The notes below the pieces were generated by a model. The model ran no database searches. It saw only the letters and a list, made by a program, of their open reading frames with translations, and was not told the origin of the DNA. Source: Lichenostomus cassidix (taxonomy: Eukaryota > Chordata > Aves > Passeriformes > Meliphagidae). Taken from it: a stretch of DNA of 64,000 nt. Where the stretch lies: NCBI GenBank assembly GCA_008360975.2, contig CM039183.1, positions 55,602,850 to 55,666,849 on the forward strand, written 5' to 3'. A program made the translations under genes and the position numbers. This document shows, piece by piece, positions 23,901 to 37,344 of this stretch; position 1 is the first letter of the stretch, and each line of letters begins with the position of its first letter.

Positions 23901-26900
23901 GTCTGGGCTCTGCTGAGAGCCCGCTCGCACGGTTAGCGGCGCTGGCACCGGGCAGCCCAGCGCTGCATCTCCCCGGGACGCCAGGAGAGATCCTTCTTCT
24001 CTTCCTTCCCGCAGCCGGAGTCCTGTGAATCGAGCCTTGTATCAGCCTGGGCGAGGCTGGCGCTCCTGTCAGAGTTGCCCGGGCTCGCAACCTCTGGTGT
24101 AAGCTGCTCTGGAGGTGGGACTGTGCGAGGCAGTGGCAGATCTGCCCCGTCCTTTCCCTTGTGGAAGCTGTGTACGTTCGCTGCAGCCCACGGCACTTTT
24201 TCACCGCAGGCAGTGCTGGACCGTGTCTCCTCAGCTTGTGCTCTCAAGGTCTGCACCAGAGCACGGCTAAAGACAGGGTATAGACAGGCATGCGGAGGCA
24301 TTTCAGCGCCAGATTGTATCTGTTGGGGTTACAGTAGCCAGAGCGGTGCAGGGACACTTGCCCCGAGGCTCCGGATGTGGTGGCTGTCCCATCTCCAGCC
24401 CTGTGCTGTAGTTGCAAAGAAGCCAGCCACGGACAATAGCATCCTCCCCAGCCCTTCCCGCAGCTCTGGGTTCTGCAACAGAGCCCGGGACCTCGTGTCA
24501 TCCGTGGCTCCTGGTGAGTTTTTAGTGCGCAGCTGAACAACCGGAAAGGAATGATCCGCTTAACGTGCAGCTGCAGTCTCTCTGGAACTTGCTGTGCCCA
24601 TCCAGGTTAAGCCTGGGATCACACTTCTGGAAGCAGTTTTATAATAGTGCTCCCTTGTGGCAGTGGTAAACGGAGGGGGAACTGGATCTCTGGGGCTGCT
24701 TGCTGACAAGTGAGAGGAGCAGGGAAAGGAGCAGGGGAGTTTGTGTTCTGCTGGTGAGGGAAACATCCATGGAAAATGTCATAGCCTCTGAGGAAAAGTG
24801 TTAGCTGTTTAGTGCATGAAGGCTCTTGCTTCTCTGACTGTGTAATGTCTAAAGTGATTCTTGGAGATTCTAATACTTCACTAAAATTTTTGCGTGTAAT
24901 ATCCATATAGTCTTTCCTTGTTTGCAGTCCCACACCAATGTGCTGAAAGAATTAGGCCAATTTCTGAGCAAACCCAAATGTGTTGGCATAGTGCTGCACA
25001 GAGCTCTGCGTGCTTCCCAGCTATGGAACTCTGGAGCCCACCAAAACCTGCTGGAGTGGGAATACTGTGCTGTTAACCCCAGAGTGGCTGTAAAGGACTG
25101 GATGTGGGCTGCATGTGTGCTCCCTCTCCCTGGTGGTGTGCTGGCCACATTTAGTGGGCACCACTTTCCTTCTTCAGTCTAGAGAGTTTATCAGCTATTG
25201 AACACAGACTGTGCCCTGAACAAGTACAGTCTCAGACAGGGGGGGTGGTGGGTTCTGGATTTCTTTCTCAGGGAGTATTGCTGAGCATTTTTGATGCCCT
25301 TGGTCCTGCTTTCTCACCTTCTAGCTGTGTTTGAAATGGTTCCTGCTGACCACCTGCATGTGCTCTGTCTAGGTGACCTGTCCCAAACTCACTCTGCACT
25401 TTGGAATCTTTGTCCAAGTGCCATGTCTCGGAGACAGAGAGGCTGCCTTCACTCAGTGGACAGGTTCCAATGAAGTGAAAGAGCCCTTCAATTCTTGTCT
25501 GTGGAAAGAAAGGAAAGATTTTTCCCCAGTAAGGATCTGCATTGGGCTGGTGCTGTCATTGACTGTGTTGTGTTTATCAAAATGGAGAGTCAGTGTGGGG
25601 CCTGTGCCCAGGACTGTTGAGGCAGTCCTCAGGCCAAGGAAGTGTAAGAGAAGTGTATTGTGCTGGAGCCAGCTTAGGGGGCAGATCCTATTTGTGTATT
25701 GCCAGGAGAGATTTGTTGCTTGCTGCCAGATCCCCTGTGTGGAAGAATGGATACTGACTACAGAAAACAGTCCTCCTATAAAAGCCCACCTCGTTAGCTT
25801 AGACAAACAATGTTCAAGCACCACCTGTGGTCTGTGGGAGAAATTTGGGAGAAACATTAAGAAGAAGCTATGCTCAGAGCAAGAGCCTTTCTGACAGCAG
25901 CACTAACTCTCATTTTCCTTTCGTGTCTAGACTGTCTGACATAAACAGAGAAAGCAGAAGGGTCTCCAGGGGAACTTTCCACTTCATTTAGCTCTGAGGA
26001 ATGTATCTTCTTAGTTATTTAGGACAGTGCTGTAATGGTCTTAACTGTATAGCTCTGTACCAGCCTCTGGGTGTGTCAGATGTGTGAAAGCTCCTGTGCC
26101 GTCCAAGTCTGAGATTCCAGTTCTTCAGACAGCACATGGACTGATTTTGGCTGGACATGTGGTTAAGAAGATGCTTTCAGACGCTGATCTATACGGAAAG
26201 AAATGAGAGGGGGGCGGAGTAGATAATGCAGCAAGACAAAGACACGCCAGCAGGGGGAATGGGATCTTGCCTCTATGATCCAGTGTGCTGAGTGAGCATT
26301 CAATTGCCCAAAAATATAGCCGAGACACATCCAGTGCTGATATTTCCCATAAAGGACACTGAAATATGACTTCTGACATCTAGGTTGGACTAGATATCTG
26401 CTTCACATTGTCTGCAGGTGGGCTGTTGTCTTTGTGTCAAGGGAGCAAAGCAGTATTTCCACCAGGCTCAGTTTCTGGTGCATGTCTAGGACCCATGTTA
26501 TCTCTCACTGGGAGTTGTGTCACCCATCTCTCTCTGTCACTGAGGAAGTGCTCAGGAGTGTGGCTAAGGTGGCATTCAGATGTGCTGGCACCAGGCATTA
26601 GGTCTCTTAAATTTATGCTGCTGCAGCTCAAGTATAATTAGGACTGGAATCTTTTCCTAAACAAAGACCTCTAGAGTGAACCTATGTTTAGTAGCCTTGG
26701 TGTGATCCCAAATACACAAAAATCTGCAACCAAATCCACACTTCCTCCCCTGCCCCCTAGTTTTGAAGTGTCAGGATCTGCTTATCTTGTTTAGCTTGAC
26801 TTACCTGTCTTTGTAAATCAGTATTCCTTTACTCCCCCCTTTGCCTGCCCAAGTGAACCATAGCTAGGTGCATGCATGTGTCATGGGAACATTTACCTTT

Positions 26901-29900
26901 CTGCTGGGAATGAGGAGGGAGCATGGATGTTAGGTAGGTCTCCTGCAGACTGCTTATGCACTAAGCAGAAGTGGTCACTACTCCAGAGGGAATGGTGTGG
27001 ACATTAGTGTGCCTTCTTGGGAAGTTCCATGCTACTATTTTCTCCCCCAAGCTGTAGGTGTACTGCACTTTTGTGCAGCCTTGAGAAGAGTTCTCCCAGC
27101 TCTGCAGACTCTGCACTGATCCCCCAGGCAGGTGCCAGCACTCTGTGTTGCCTTTTTCTGCCTCTGAAATTGCTGCGTGTCTTTTCTTTTACAGCTCCCT
27201 AAAACAGCAACACTTCCACTGGTGTGCTGCACTACAGGATTGTTTTTATTCCTTTGAACGCAGTTGACATTTAATTCACTTGGAACCATGAGTGTTTTCA
27301 TTATTCCCCAAGATGAGAAAGATAGCTTCACCTCTGCAGTCAGTGCCCCTGCCCAGCACAAGAGAGTGGGATGAACTGCTGGGTTCTGAGGCAGTGCAAT
27401 CCAGAGGAGAGCAGCAGATACTGAAGCTGGGGAGATCCTTTCCCTCTGTCTCGTGAGAAGCCCAAGTATTTTGCTTCCATGCGGGTTGAGAGCTTGCATT
27501 TTGGCTGTGTTTGCACTAACATAATAGCCCCTGAGGAGTGGTATGGCTTAAATTTTCAGGTCAGTAGAGAACTGATGGGTGTCCTGAAGAAATGTGAGGT
27601 TGTCTGAAGATCCTTTGCCATGCATGACCCAATAGAAAGCCTTTGAAATTATGTTTACATTTTCTTATGTGTGTTTGCTATACTGCTGCTTATTCTGTTG
27701 CACTGTTGGCTGCAAAACCTACAGTCTGTGTTGAATGTTCACAAACTGAAGTGCCAATATAAGCACTGCCAAGATCAAGACAGTGGCTTAAATAGCTCAA
27801 GATTTAAAAAAAACCCCAAGAACTGCTGAGATCTTCTGCTTTGCTGTCTGTTCTCTGAGTCTTGGGACACACGTTTCTTAACTTTCCTCCACACTCTGTA
27901 TGCCTAGGGATTTAGAGGGGCAGTGTGGTTTAGTCCTGCATTTCCATTTCTTGCTTCGTACCAACGAGGCATTTAGAGCAGTGGGATTTTGCCTCCTCCT
28001 GTACCTAGCTAGATTGACTAGAGACACTCTGATCCCAGCTCTCACATTTATTCTTTTTGAGACACTGGCAGCTTTTGCCTGCTGCACCTCTGTAGTTGGA
28101 TTATTTCCTTTGGGGGATGTACAAGCACCTGGAAAGTGTTTGCTTCCCCTGGTTTCTCTTTAAACTTTAGACAAGCTTGTAATGAAAAATAACTTTTTCC
28201 ACAGTGTGCCATGTGGTTGAGTGCTTAACTACTATACCGGTAGCAGAATTAACAAGAGCAGCATCAAACAGTGTTTACACAGTATCTCCTTTATTGCTGG
28301 TCTTGATTTGCCAGGGGAGATGAGAGGTTGTGCTGACAGCTCATGTGCTTCTGGTTCCCAGCAAGACCCGTGGGGGCTGCTGAGCTCCCTCTGCCTCCTG
28401 TCTCCTGGACAGGACCTCTCTCCAGACCTCTTGTCATGTTCCTACCCTCCTAAGGCACATGGCCTCTGGGTCACATAGCCCTGGAAATGGCAATGCCTCC
28501 TCCCTAGTTCCCTGGAGCTGCTGTCTGGGATGTCATATAAGGTCTTCTCTCCTACTCACAGTTTCTGCAAATGTGTGTTTAAACTTCAGCATGTTTTGTA
28601 CTGTTTGCAGCACTTTCAGGATGTGTTAAAATGTCTCTGGATTAGATTGTACCTTTCTCAAGCAGCCTTCACTGTACCTCACTCTCATTAAACTTGTAAC
28701 CTTTGGCCCACTGTTTACTCTTCATAAATGACATCTGTGCAGGGGAACACAGCAGCTTTTTCCACGTGCCAGGTTGGGATGTGTACCCTGGCTGTGTCAT
28801 GTCCCTGTGCTGTGGTGAGAGCTGGGCACTCTTCAGTGCCTCTGAAATCGGGCTGCATGTTGTCTTCATTTTGGTGTAGGTGCTTGCATTTGGGAGGTCT
28901 GTATTTAAAGTAAATAGTCCCAAGGAGTGGAGAAGCAAGGAAGAGTGGAAGAAAGACTCAAGTCATGTAGAGGCTGTGTGCTCTAAACAGAGAGCTTTTC
29001 CTAAACAAAGAGAAATTGTTAGTTACATCAAATGTAATACTGAAATCCTGTGGTAAGGAAGGCAGTCCAAGTTTCTCCTCATCCTGGAAGTACACACAAA
29101 ATGTACATCCAAGTTTAACTATGTACATATTAAAAAGTGGTGTGGAGAAGTGTGCATTTTAAATCATCCCTCTTCAGTGAGTAACCCAGTCATCAAATCA
29201 GCTCTTCATTAAACAGAGTAAATTACTCTTTGAGGACTGTGGAGTGTGTTCATATTTCACAGTTCTAGTGCAGCTATTTCACTATTACATAGTTATTAAG
29301 TCCTCTTGGGCATCTTGCAATGCTCCTGATTCCAGCAAATCTTTCCAACTGTTGTATTCTTCCTGCGCTAAACTGATTATTTTTCCATTGGAGGAGGTGG
29401 TTGTTCTTAATACATACATTTGCTGTAAAATAAGAGGCGACTCTTCAGATGGTTATTTGTCATTATGTTTACTGTATAGTTGACTGCAATATTTTGGCTG
29501 AAGCTGCTTTTTGGGAAAAAGTGCAGGACTGATGGAGCTGGAATGTTAATGTTTCCTTGTCTCTAAAAAGAAGACAGAAATAAGATAAGTTGAATAGTCA
29601 ACATAATTTGTTCTGGTATTTTGTTATGGAGTGCTTAGTCTCTTCTTTCAGAGTGGCATCCTTGGAAGGGTTTGCAGAAGGGTTTATTTGGTATCAGGGA
29701 AAAACTGCTGAGTTTACCTTCAAATTCCCACAATGGAAAGCAGCAGTTGTAACTGGCAAAACATATTGCCATGGCTGGAAGTCTGTGATACTCAGAGACC
29801 AGCCTGAGCCCTGCCCCTGCCTGGCCAGCCCTCTCAGAGCTCCTGGATGCTCCTGCTGCCGAGGGAGGGGAGTGTGGGAGTAGCACCCCTGCTACCCTTC

Positions 29901-32900
29901 TGAGAAGTAGGCAGGCTTCATGTTTTCAGCAGCAGGAAGACAGCATTTAATTTTGCCTTGCTGCTGAGATCTTGGGGCAGCTCTGAGAGCTCTGGAGGAC
30001 ACAGGCTATAGCCAGATAGATGGAGAACTGGATTTAGATGCTGTAACTCCTGCTGGGTAGTGTCTTACTTCATGTGGCAGCCCCATGGAAATACCTAATG
30101 GCATCAGAATCTGGCCCTGCGTGAGCCACTGAGCTGCACTTTCACACAGTCTGCATGTCTTTCCTTTTCATCACCTTTTGAAGCCATGCCAAGTTTGGTG
30201 ACATAATTGTGTGATCTTTAGCATGGGATGCGTTGCAGATGGTTCTCAGCTCACCTGCCAAGAGGCTGCAGCAATGTGAAGCCTGCAGTGATTCAGTGAC
30301 TTGGTCGAGGGCTTGCTGCACTTTGTAAGAGCTGGTGCTCTGGGCTACGTGTTTGCAGCCTTGCTGTCTGTGTCACCTGAGCTTCATGTTGGCCTCTGTC
30401 CCAGCTGTGCCATTGGTTTGATGTTTCTGGTCTCCCTAAGCAGAAGTGCTAAAAACAATTTTAAAACAAATGGCAGTGATGGTAATGCTCCATTTGCCTT
30501 TGCTGGTCTGAGCCTCCAGGCTGATTTCAGGTTGCATGATTTTTAATATATGTATTTGATAAGTCTCTGAGGTTGCGTTACTGAGGGGGAGGTGGGTTGG
30601 GAATCACAAGGCTTGGTTTCATTCAAAGGTCTGAGACAAACTTTCAAAGTGACATCTCACCTTTCCTGAACTCAACTGGCCCCGTGTTAAAAATCAGTTC
30701 AATACTTTCTCCATGCTGCAGTGCCAAAGAACTGCTTAGCCTAAGATCCTTCTCTCTTCTACTTGAACTATTCCAAACAAGAAGTAATGACTGATGTCTT
30801 GTGAGTTGCCCAGTTGCCCAAAGCTGAATGTATGCAGAGGCAGAATTGCTGTCTTTACAAAGAAACAAATCCAAGAGAAAATGCAATTAAACTGAAAAGG
30901 AAAGCTCTTTTGTGATGGCACAGCAACAGTCTAATATTTAGATTAGAAAGTCTAAACCTTAAACAGCAATATTAGCAACCCAAATTTTCATGTTAGATGC
31001 GTACAGTAATAGATTATTTTGTTTGCAATGTGATGATTGCTGTGCCAGCACACTGAATCCCTTTTCTTCACTTTTAATGGACACTGTAAAGTCAAGCTGG
31101 TCCTCCAAGTGCCTGAGCACATGCTTAAAGGGGAGTCAGGGGACTGAATGCTCAGTGGGCACTGTACATGTCTTCATGAAAACCCTTCCAGTCAGGTCAG
31201 AGCTGCTTGGTTTCAGTTGCTGAGTGCAAGTTTATTGCCACAATATGTCTCAGACCATATGTGCTCCTCATCTGCCCTCCCAGCAAGTCCGTCCCCAGTG
31301 CAGGATATGCTGTGCCCCTTGGAAGTGCTGACTGCTGAAGGCCAGGCACCTCTGCAAACACACTTACTTTCCTCTGCAAAAACAGCTGTTTAAATTACCC
31401 TCAGGGAGGGATGGTGAGTGGTATGAGACATTGTGGGATTCTGATCGTGTTTGGTATCACACCATGAAGGTCAGGCTGGAAACGTGCAGCTGATGATGTG
31501 ACATGGGAATGGGAATGAGTGTGAAACCTTGGAGGGATGGAAACAGATTTCAAACCACTACTTTAGTGAAGCTAGAAGAGAAATGGCTTTGCATTGACTT
31601 AAGTCTTTCCTTGTGGTGGTGACAAGCCAGCTGTCCCATATTACGCTAGCACAGGGCAGTCACAGGCAGCTGGTGTCAGCACAGTGGGAGTGTGTCTGGG
31701 AGAGGATGGTGTCCATGCTCCCATCGGGAGTGGAGCGATGGAACTGTCCATGTGTGTGTCTACAGAGCGAAGGGAGAAGGAAATACAAGAGAAAACAAGA
31801 TTTTTTTCCCTTTACACTAGCAGGGAGAGAGGAAGGATTCGGCTCAGTTGAGAAAGCTGAAGTGAGAACTCAGATAACTGATGGTCCTCAGGGTCTGGTG
31901 GGCTTAAGCATCAGAGTATCTGATGAGTTAGTATGGATGTTCCTGAAGGAAGGTGGTGTGTGTGAAGACAGGGGGAATTATTTCTCGCACATGCTTACCA
32001 TTCTACCTATTGCTTTCCTTGGGGAGAAGCAAGATTTTTCTTAAGGCTGGGCCCTTACAGAACAAGCTGCTAGTAATTGCAGTAAGGGTGGCAGAAACAG
32101 ACCCTATGAATGCAAACATAAGAACCTCATAAAATTAGACATAGAGTTTGCAAGATTTTTGGCAATGTGAAAGGAATAATTTGGCTTTTTCAGCAGTTGA
32201 GGCCTTTTGCAAATATATTTTTTCTCTGCTTGTGCTGTATAAATACATTTTTAAAACTCCCAAACCTTTGTTATGGTTGCAAGCAGTCCCTATGAAAACC
32301 GAGAAGGCAAAGAGTGAAACTTTGAAATGTCTGTAGGAGCTTTTGAGTAATTTGGGGCCCCTTTGTATGGAAGGAAATCACTGTGTTTCAGGAAGCTTTG
32401 CAGCTTTAGCAAAATGTTTGTGCTACTGAATGGTAGCAGATGGCCAACCAAGAATACGGTAGCAAGTTGCTTAAACTACTTGTAAAATAGTGCAGATTTC
32501 TTTGCCTTGCTCTTAGCAGCCAGCCTTGGTTTGAGGGATTCAAGCTAGGGCTTTGTCTCTGCTGTCACTGCAGGGCTGCTTCCGCAGCATTGGGCACAGA
32601 GAACACCCAGATTCAGGCTGCCCATAACTCTGTTGAGTTATTGCAGGTCGTTGCCATGCAGATCTAGTTAAAGCCCTGAGACAGTAGAGGATACTGCTGC
32701 CATGGAAGTAAGGGTTGGTTTTCATCAGGAGCTCAGGGCTGAAGAGAGGGTGAATTATTGTTCATCACCACCTCATTATAGGTCGTGAGTGTTGCTGATG
32801 GGTGGTTCAGCACTCACAAGCAAAGTGGGCAATGCTGGGCAAGTGTTTTGGTGTTAGAAAGCTTCATTTCTCTGAACTGCACCAGTGCCAGCTCGGTGTG

Positions 32901-33575
32901 ACCTGGTAGCAGTCAGAGAGCAGGCTGCATCTCTACACCCTTCCATGGCATCCTTCCTTTCAAATCTCCCACCGTGGGTGTTCAAACACCAAACATGAGT
33001 AGCATGAAGTAGGAGTCCATGTTCATCAGTGATGTACAGGTCTAGCAGCCTGCTAGCTCTGGCATTTTAAGACTCTGGACGTCCTTCCTGAGATTCGCTC
33101 TCCTGATTTTTCCAGAGGCTTTGTTAGCATAAAGGATTGATTTTCTTCCCCAGAGGCTCGTCTTGCTGTATATCCTACTGGTCAGGGATATCCTGTGCTC
33201 TGTGGGGAGACGCTGCAAGTCTTGTACCTCAACACTGGATACCAAACCCATGTAGATATGTATATTTTCAGTTCTAGATATCCCTGGGCTAACACAAGGA
33301 AGATGGCATAGATTTTCTTTTACTAACCTACAGAGCTGTGACTGCATCTTTTTTGTATGTTCAGATGCTTTTCAAGGGTATTAATTGGGTAAATCTTTGC
33401 CAGCTGTTCCAACCACTACTTGACAAACTGTGATGAGGTGAATCCAAGTGGCTGTTGCTGTGTGTCTCTGTTGTGTCTGCTCAGCTATGATGGAACTGCT
33501 TATAATGTGTGAAACAGCCCAGGGCTTTGCATGAAGACATTGCTTTGAATATGACTGCAGAAAGTTGCTCTTTGG

Positions 33576-33620
33576 AAATTAAATGAAACGAAATGAAATG
33601 AAAAATGAAATAAGAAAGTA
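33576..33620. repeat. A-rich (GAAAT)n simple repeat
   Basis: An irregular run of AAATGAAACG / AAATGAAATG units of about 45 bases, a short decayed simple repeat. Confidence 0.7.
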
Positions 33621-36600
33621 ATTTATCAGTAATGAACATCTGTTCCTATCTGAGTCCAACCTAATGCAGAGCTCCTAAGAATAGCAATAATAGTATTTTG
33701 TCCATTTCCTTGGCATGCACTTTATCTAGGATCTATGAGTTTTGCACTTTGGGAGCCTTGGAGTGTGTGCCACTAGCTTCCCTTTTAGGGTATAAAGCTA
33801 CATGTGTACTTTTGCAATAAATAATGTGGAATAAAGTTACTTAGAAGAATCAGAGTAGGTATTTTTTCAAGACATGAATTGTGAATAGTTTTATATTAGA
33901 GATAAATAATATTTTAGGGGCTTTTTTATTTGCATTTTCCATTAAGAAGGAGCAGCAAAGGCCATGTTATTTTAAGATGTATGTTTTCCAGTCTCTGTGA
34001 AGAATCTTTATCTCTGCTAATGAAAGAGCAGACACTAACATTGAGCCTGGGTTGTGTTCTTAGCAAACCTGCACCTTAGAAAACTAAATTTTCTGATTCA
34101 TGAAAGGTTTTGAAATATGAAATAAAAATGGAGAGTTTACTTTAGTGCATGATGAAGCTTGAATTCCTACTCTCTGACTTTGTGAGTCTGAGGGATTTTT
34201 GGCAGTTCCTAATGGAAATTTGAACATGCACTTCAGCTAGAGCTGGAATGGAAAGACTTTACATAAACATACGAATCTCCAGTAGATTAAAAAATCTGTG
34301 CTATTTAACTGGGCAGGGGAGAAAATTTATCTATATTGAGGTGGTTTTGGAGAGAGGTGTAAACCAACCCCCCCAAATGCAAGTGGGATGCTTGAGGATG
34401 ATTTGGTGAAGTCTGTGATATGCATAAAGGAATGAACTAAAAGCAGAGCCACAGCATCCAAATTGCTAGCACTTTGTATTCAAAGCCAATCTTCATTTCA
34501 GAAATATCTTAGTGATAATTTTTTTGTGTGTGTATGTGAAAATCACTGTTTTCTGAAATTTTCAAAATTCTAGCTCTCTGAATAACAGTTGAAGCCATGA
34601 GTTTTTTAATAGCTGTGCCTCGGTTAACACTTGTTGCTGTGTCCACAAACGACTGATGTAATCCATTTGCTGGGTGTTAAAATGCCCAACAGTTTTTTCA
34701 GGAGATGTAAAGGTGAAGAGGACTGAGAATTGTCACTTTCCCCCCACAGCCTGTAAAAAACCAATACAGAGTAGGCTGTAGGCTACCATTTGTCTCCTGC
34801 TTTGAGGATGGGCCACGAAACATCCCAGCAACCAACAGCTGAGAGAAATTTGGAAGGAAATTGGGTGTTTGCATAGAAGTATTTAATTAAAAATAAAATT
34901 CTCATATAAAGTGAATAATATGAATGAAGCATGCACAGCTTTGTGCTTTATGGATGTTGGTAACCACTGCTTGATGAGGTTGGAGTGAAAGCTGGTGCAG
35001 AAAGAGAACTGTGCTGCCTGCTGTGACTTCCTGTAACCCTATTGCATATCTCCCATCAGGATAGCTATGCACAATATTTTCTTCAGCCTTTGAACAAGCA
35101 GGACTTCATTCTTCACTTGACTGCTTCTGTAACACCGCTGATTTTAACAAGATTGCACTGATGTGAAAGGAGAGCAGTGGAGTGAAGATTTAGGTTCAGA
35201 GGAAGTGATCCAGGTGCACAGCATAAAGATGCTGCCACGGTTTAGTTAGCCTCCTAATGAGCAGTGCAATTTTAATAAAATTGTTTTCCTTACTGGAGAT
35301 CTATGGCCATGCCTGCGGGGAGCAGGACAGAGGTTGGCTCACAGCAGCTCCTGCTCTGGCTCTGACTTGTGTCCCCTGCCAACCCACTTCAAAGCCACCT
35401 CAGGCTGCAGGCACACAGGGAGGGAGTGGTGGTGGAGGGGATGCCTGACAGCCTAGAAACAATACTCCCCCTCTCTTTACTACCTTGCCTGTGGGCATCC
35501 TTTGAGGTCCAGCTAGAGGGAAATAAGCTGTCTCATCTGCAAGCCTGCATGGGGGTGAGAATAAACATGGGTAAGCTGCAGTGCAGTTGCTCATACGCCC
35601 AGGACCCACATCCAGTCTGGGCAGAGCAGCATCCTGCAAGCACCATGCTAGTGTCAATGCTGGAGAAAAGGGTATTTGTGGGCTGGGGATCCTGTCATTC
35701 TTCCCATCTAGCCATACCTGTGTGGGCATCAGCTGTGGGTGGAGAAGTATCAATTTCACCTTCACCTTAGAGAAGGCTCTGCATATATTCCCTCATGTGA
35801 AAATCTCTCAAGAAAACATTTCCTTGATGGCAGCTTCACAGAATGTGAGAAAGACACTGAGACTAAGTCAGTCTGAGCAAATATTCCGGCTTATTTGCTG
35901 AAGCTTTGTGTTGTCTTCTTGCCTTCTTCTGCTGTTGTCATGGACAAAATTGCCAGGTTGTTAGAGGAGAATAAGAGTGTTGCTGCTCATCATGGGTTGT
36001 GCAGCCAAAATCCTGCCTGAGTTCCATATATCACTTAGAGTATCCCCACACCTCTGACAACCTTTGAAATGTGTGAGGGACAAACAGTAGGCTGGGGTAG
36101 TGGAGAGCAAATGGAGTTCTGCTCTCCAGGTGCTTGCAAGGAAAAGCCTGTTGAAATCCATGAGTTTTCTCCAGGCACCAGTGACAGATGGATGCGTAAG
36201 TGCCCTTGGGTCTGCCCTGAGGAGCCATGGAGTTGCTCAGGGGGATCCTGCTGCCTTTGGAATCTCTCAGGGATTTCTTCTCCTCTCTTCTCCTGCAGTC
36301 AGAGAGAGCAATGTGAGCTGTGCTTAAAGCCCACTTCTCTCCACTGAGGAGAGTGTTGCCACTTGTGATACCAGTGGGCTTCTTTAACATTGACTAAGCT
36401 GTTTCCAGGGCCAGTGGCTGTGAGAAGAGTGCGAGGATGGAGTATGTATGCAGGTGGAAGTCAGGGATGTCCCAGGGAAGCTGTGGCTTCCAAATATTCA
36501 GGACTGTTTTGTGTGTTTCTCTTCTGTGCTGTCCACTTCTCTTCAATGGACAGTGTATTTTCAAACCCTTATTTGACAACAGAAGTGTAGTATGAGTCAG

Positions 36601-37154
36601 GTGTCCCCAATTTTAAAGAGGAAACTAACCAAAATTGTAGGTCTGTTAGATCTGTGGCAATGTTATGCTTGCTCTTAAGTTTCCTGACGTGGTTTTGATG
36701 TAGTGTATGCTTTATCTTAAACTTATGTTAGAAACACAGAAGTTACCTCAGTTTATAGTAAAAAAGGAACCTGAATACAAAACCAAGAACAAATCGGAGG
36801 TGAAAACAATGTGGTGACTACGGTCATGAGCACAGCGTGGAAAGACACAGACTTTGAAGGGGAGTGTTTTGTTCCTGACAATGTCTTACCATGGCATGAG
36901 CTGCTTGGTGTGGGTTCATGTTCTAATTTTCTCAGTCAGGTTTTCTTCCTGAACTTCTGACTAGAGAACAGCCTGTACAAGGATTATCTAGAGGAAAACA
37001 AGCTCAGTTTTAACTTTACCCTGTGCTTTTGTCATGTTTGTGATTACAGTCAGATTAAATTCAGACTGCACCATTTAGAGCAGCCTCAGGCTCTGATTTA
37101 TCTCAGAAATAGGGCTTAAGATGTTGTAAGTTGATGTTTGTGCTATTTCTACAA

Positions 37155-37344
37155 TTGAATATCCACTGAAGCCAAGGAATGTGAGTTTCTTGCCCACTAG
37201 GAAGAGTCTGAGTGTCACAGGAGCTGCCGGTTTAGACAGCCAGGAGTCTGGTGAGGCAGTGCAGTGTCAGCACTGGGAAGCCTCAGGTACATTTCAGGAA
37301 AGAAGCACCAATATTCCCTTTATCCTGAGGATGAGGAGTTGAAG
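37155..37344 (+). pseudogene. FNDC1: Degenerate FNDC1 exon for first FN3 domain (5' half)
   Basis: From 37157 one frame reads EYPLKPRNVSFLPTRK then SLSVT. This parallels the human block I remember (DHPLKPRHVKLLSTKM then GLKVT), with about half the residues identical over 22 positions. A later block in a different frame (37282-37344) reads LRYISGKKHQYSLYPEDEEL, parallel to [20 protein letters not shown]. Four lesions are visible. The acceptor that should end at 37154 is TTTCTACAA rather than CAG. The B-strand Trp after SVT is gone. The middle segment is about 10 bases short. The second frame has a TGA at 37252-37254 and the first a TGA at 37340. A weak in-frame AG at 37129-37130 could act as a cryptic acceptor. 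It lies in the correct order between exon 1 and the FN3-2 exons, so it is a dead exon rather than a retrocopy. Confidence 0.75.

Noticed and set aside
22575..23948. Overlapping frames of up to 457 codons on both strands around the FNDC1 promoter
   Set aside because: Low-complexity Pro/Arg/Ala/Gly translations of a CpG island on both strands. Only the short signal-peptide exon at 23330-23399 has splice and homology support.
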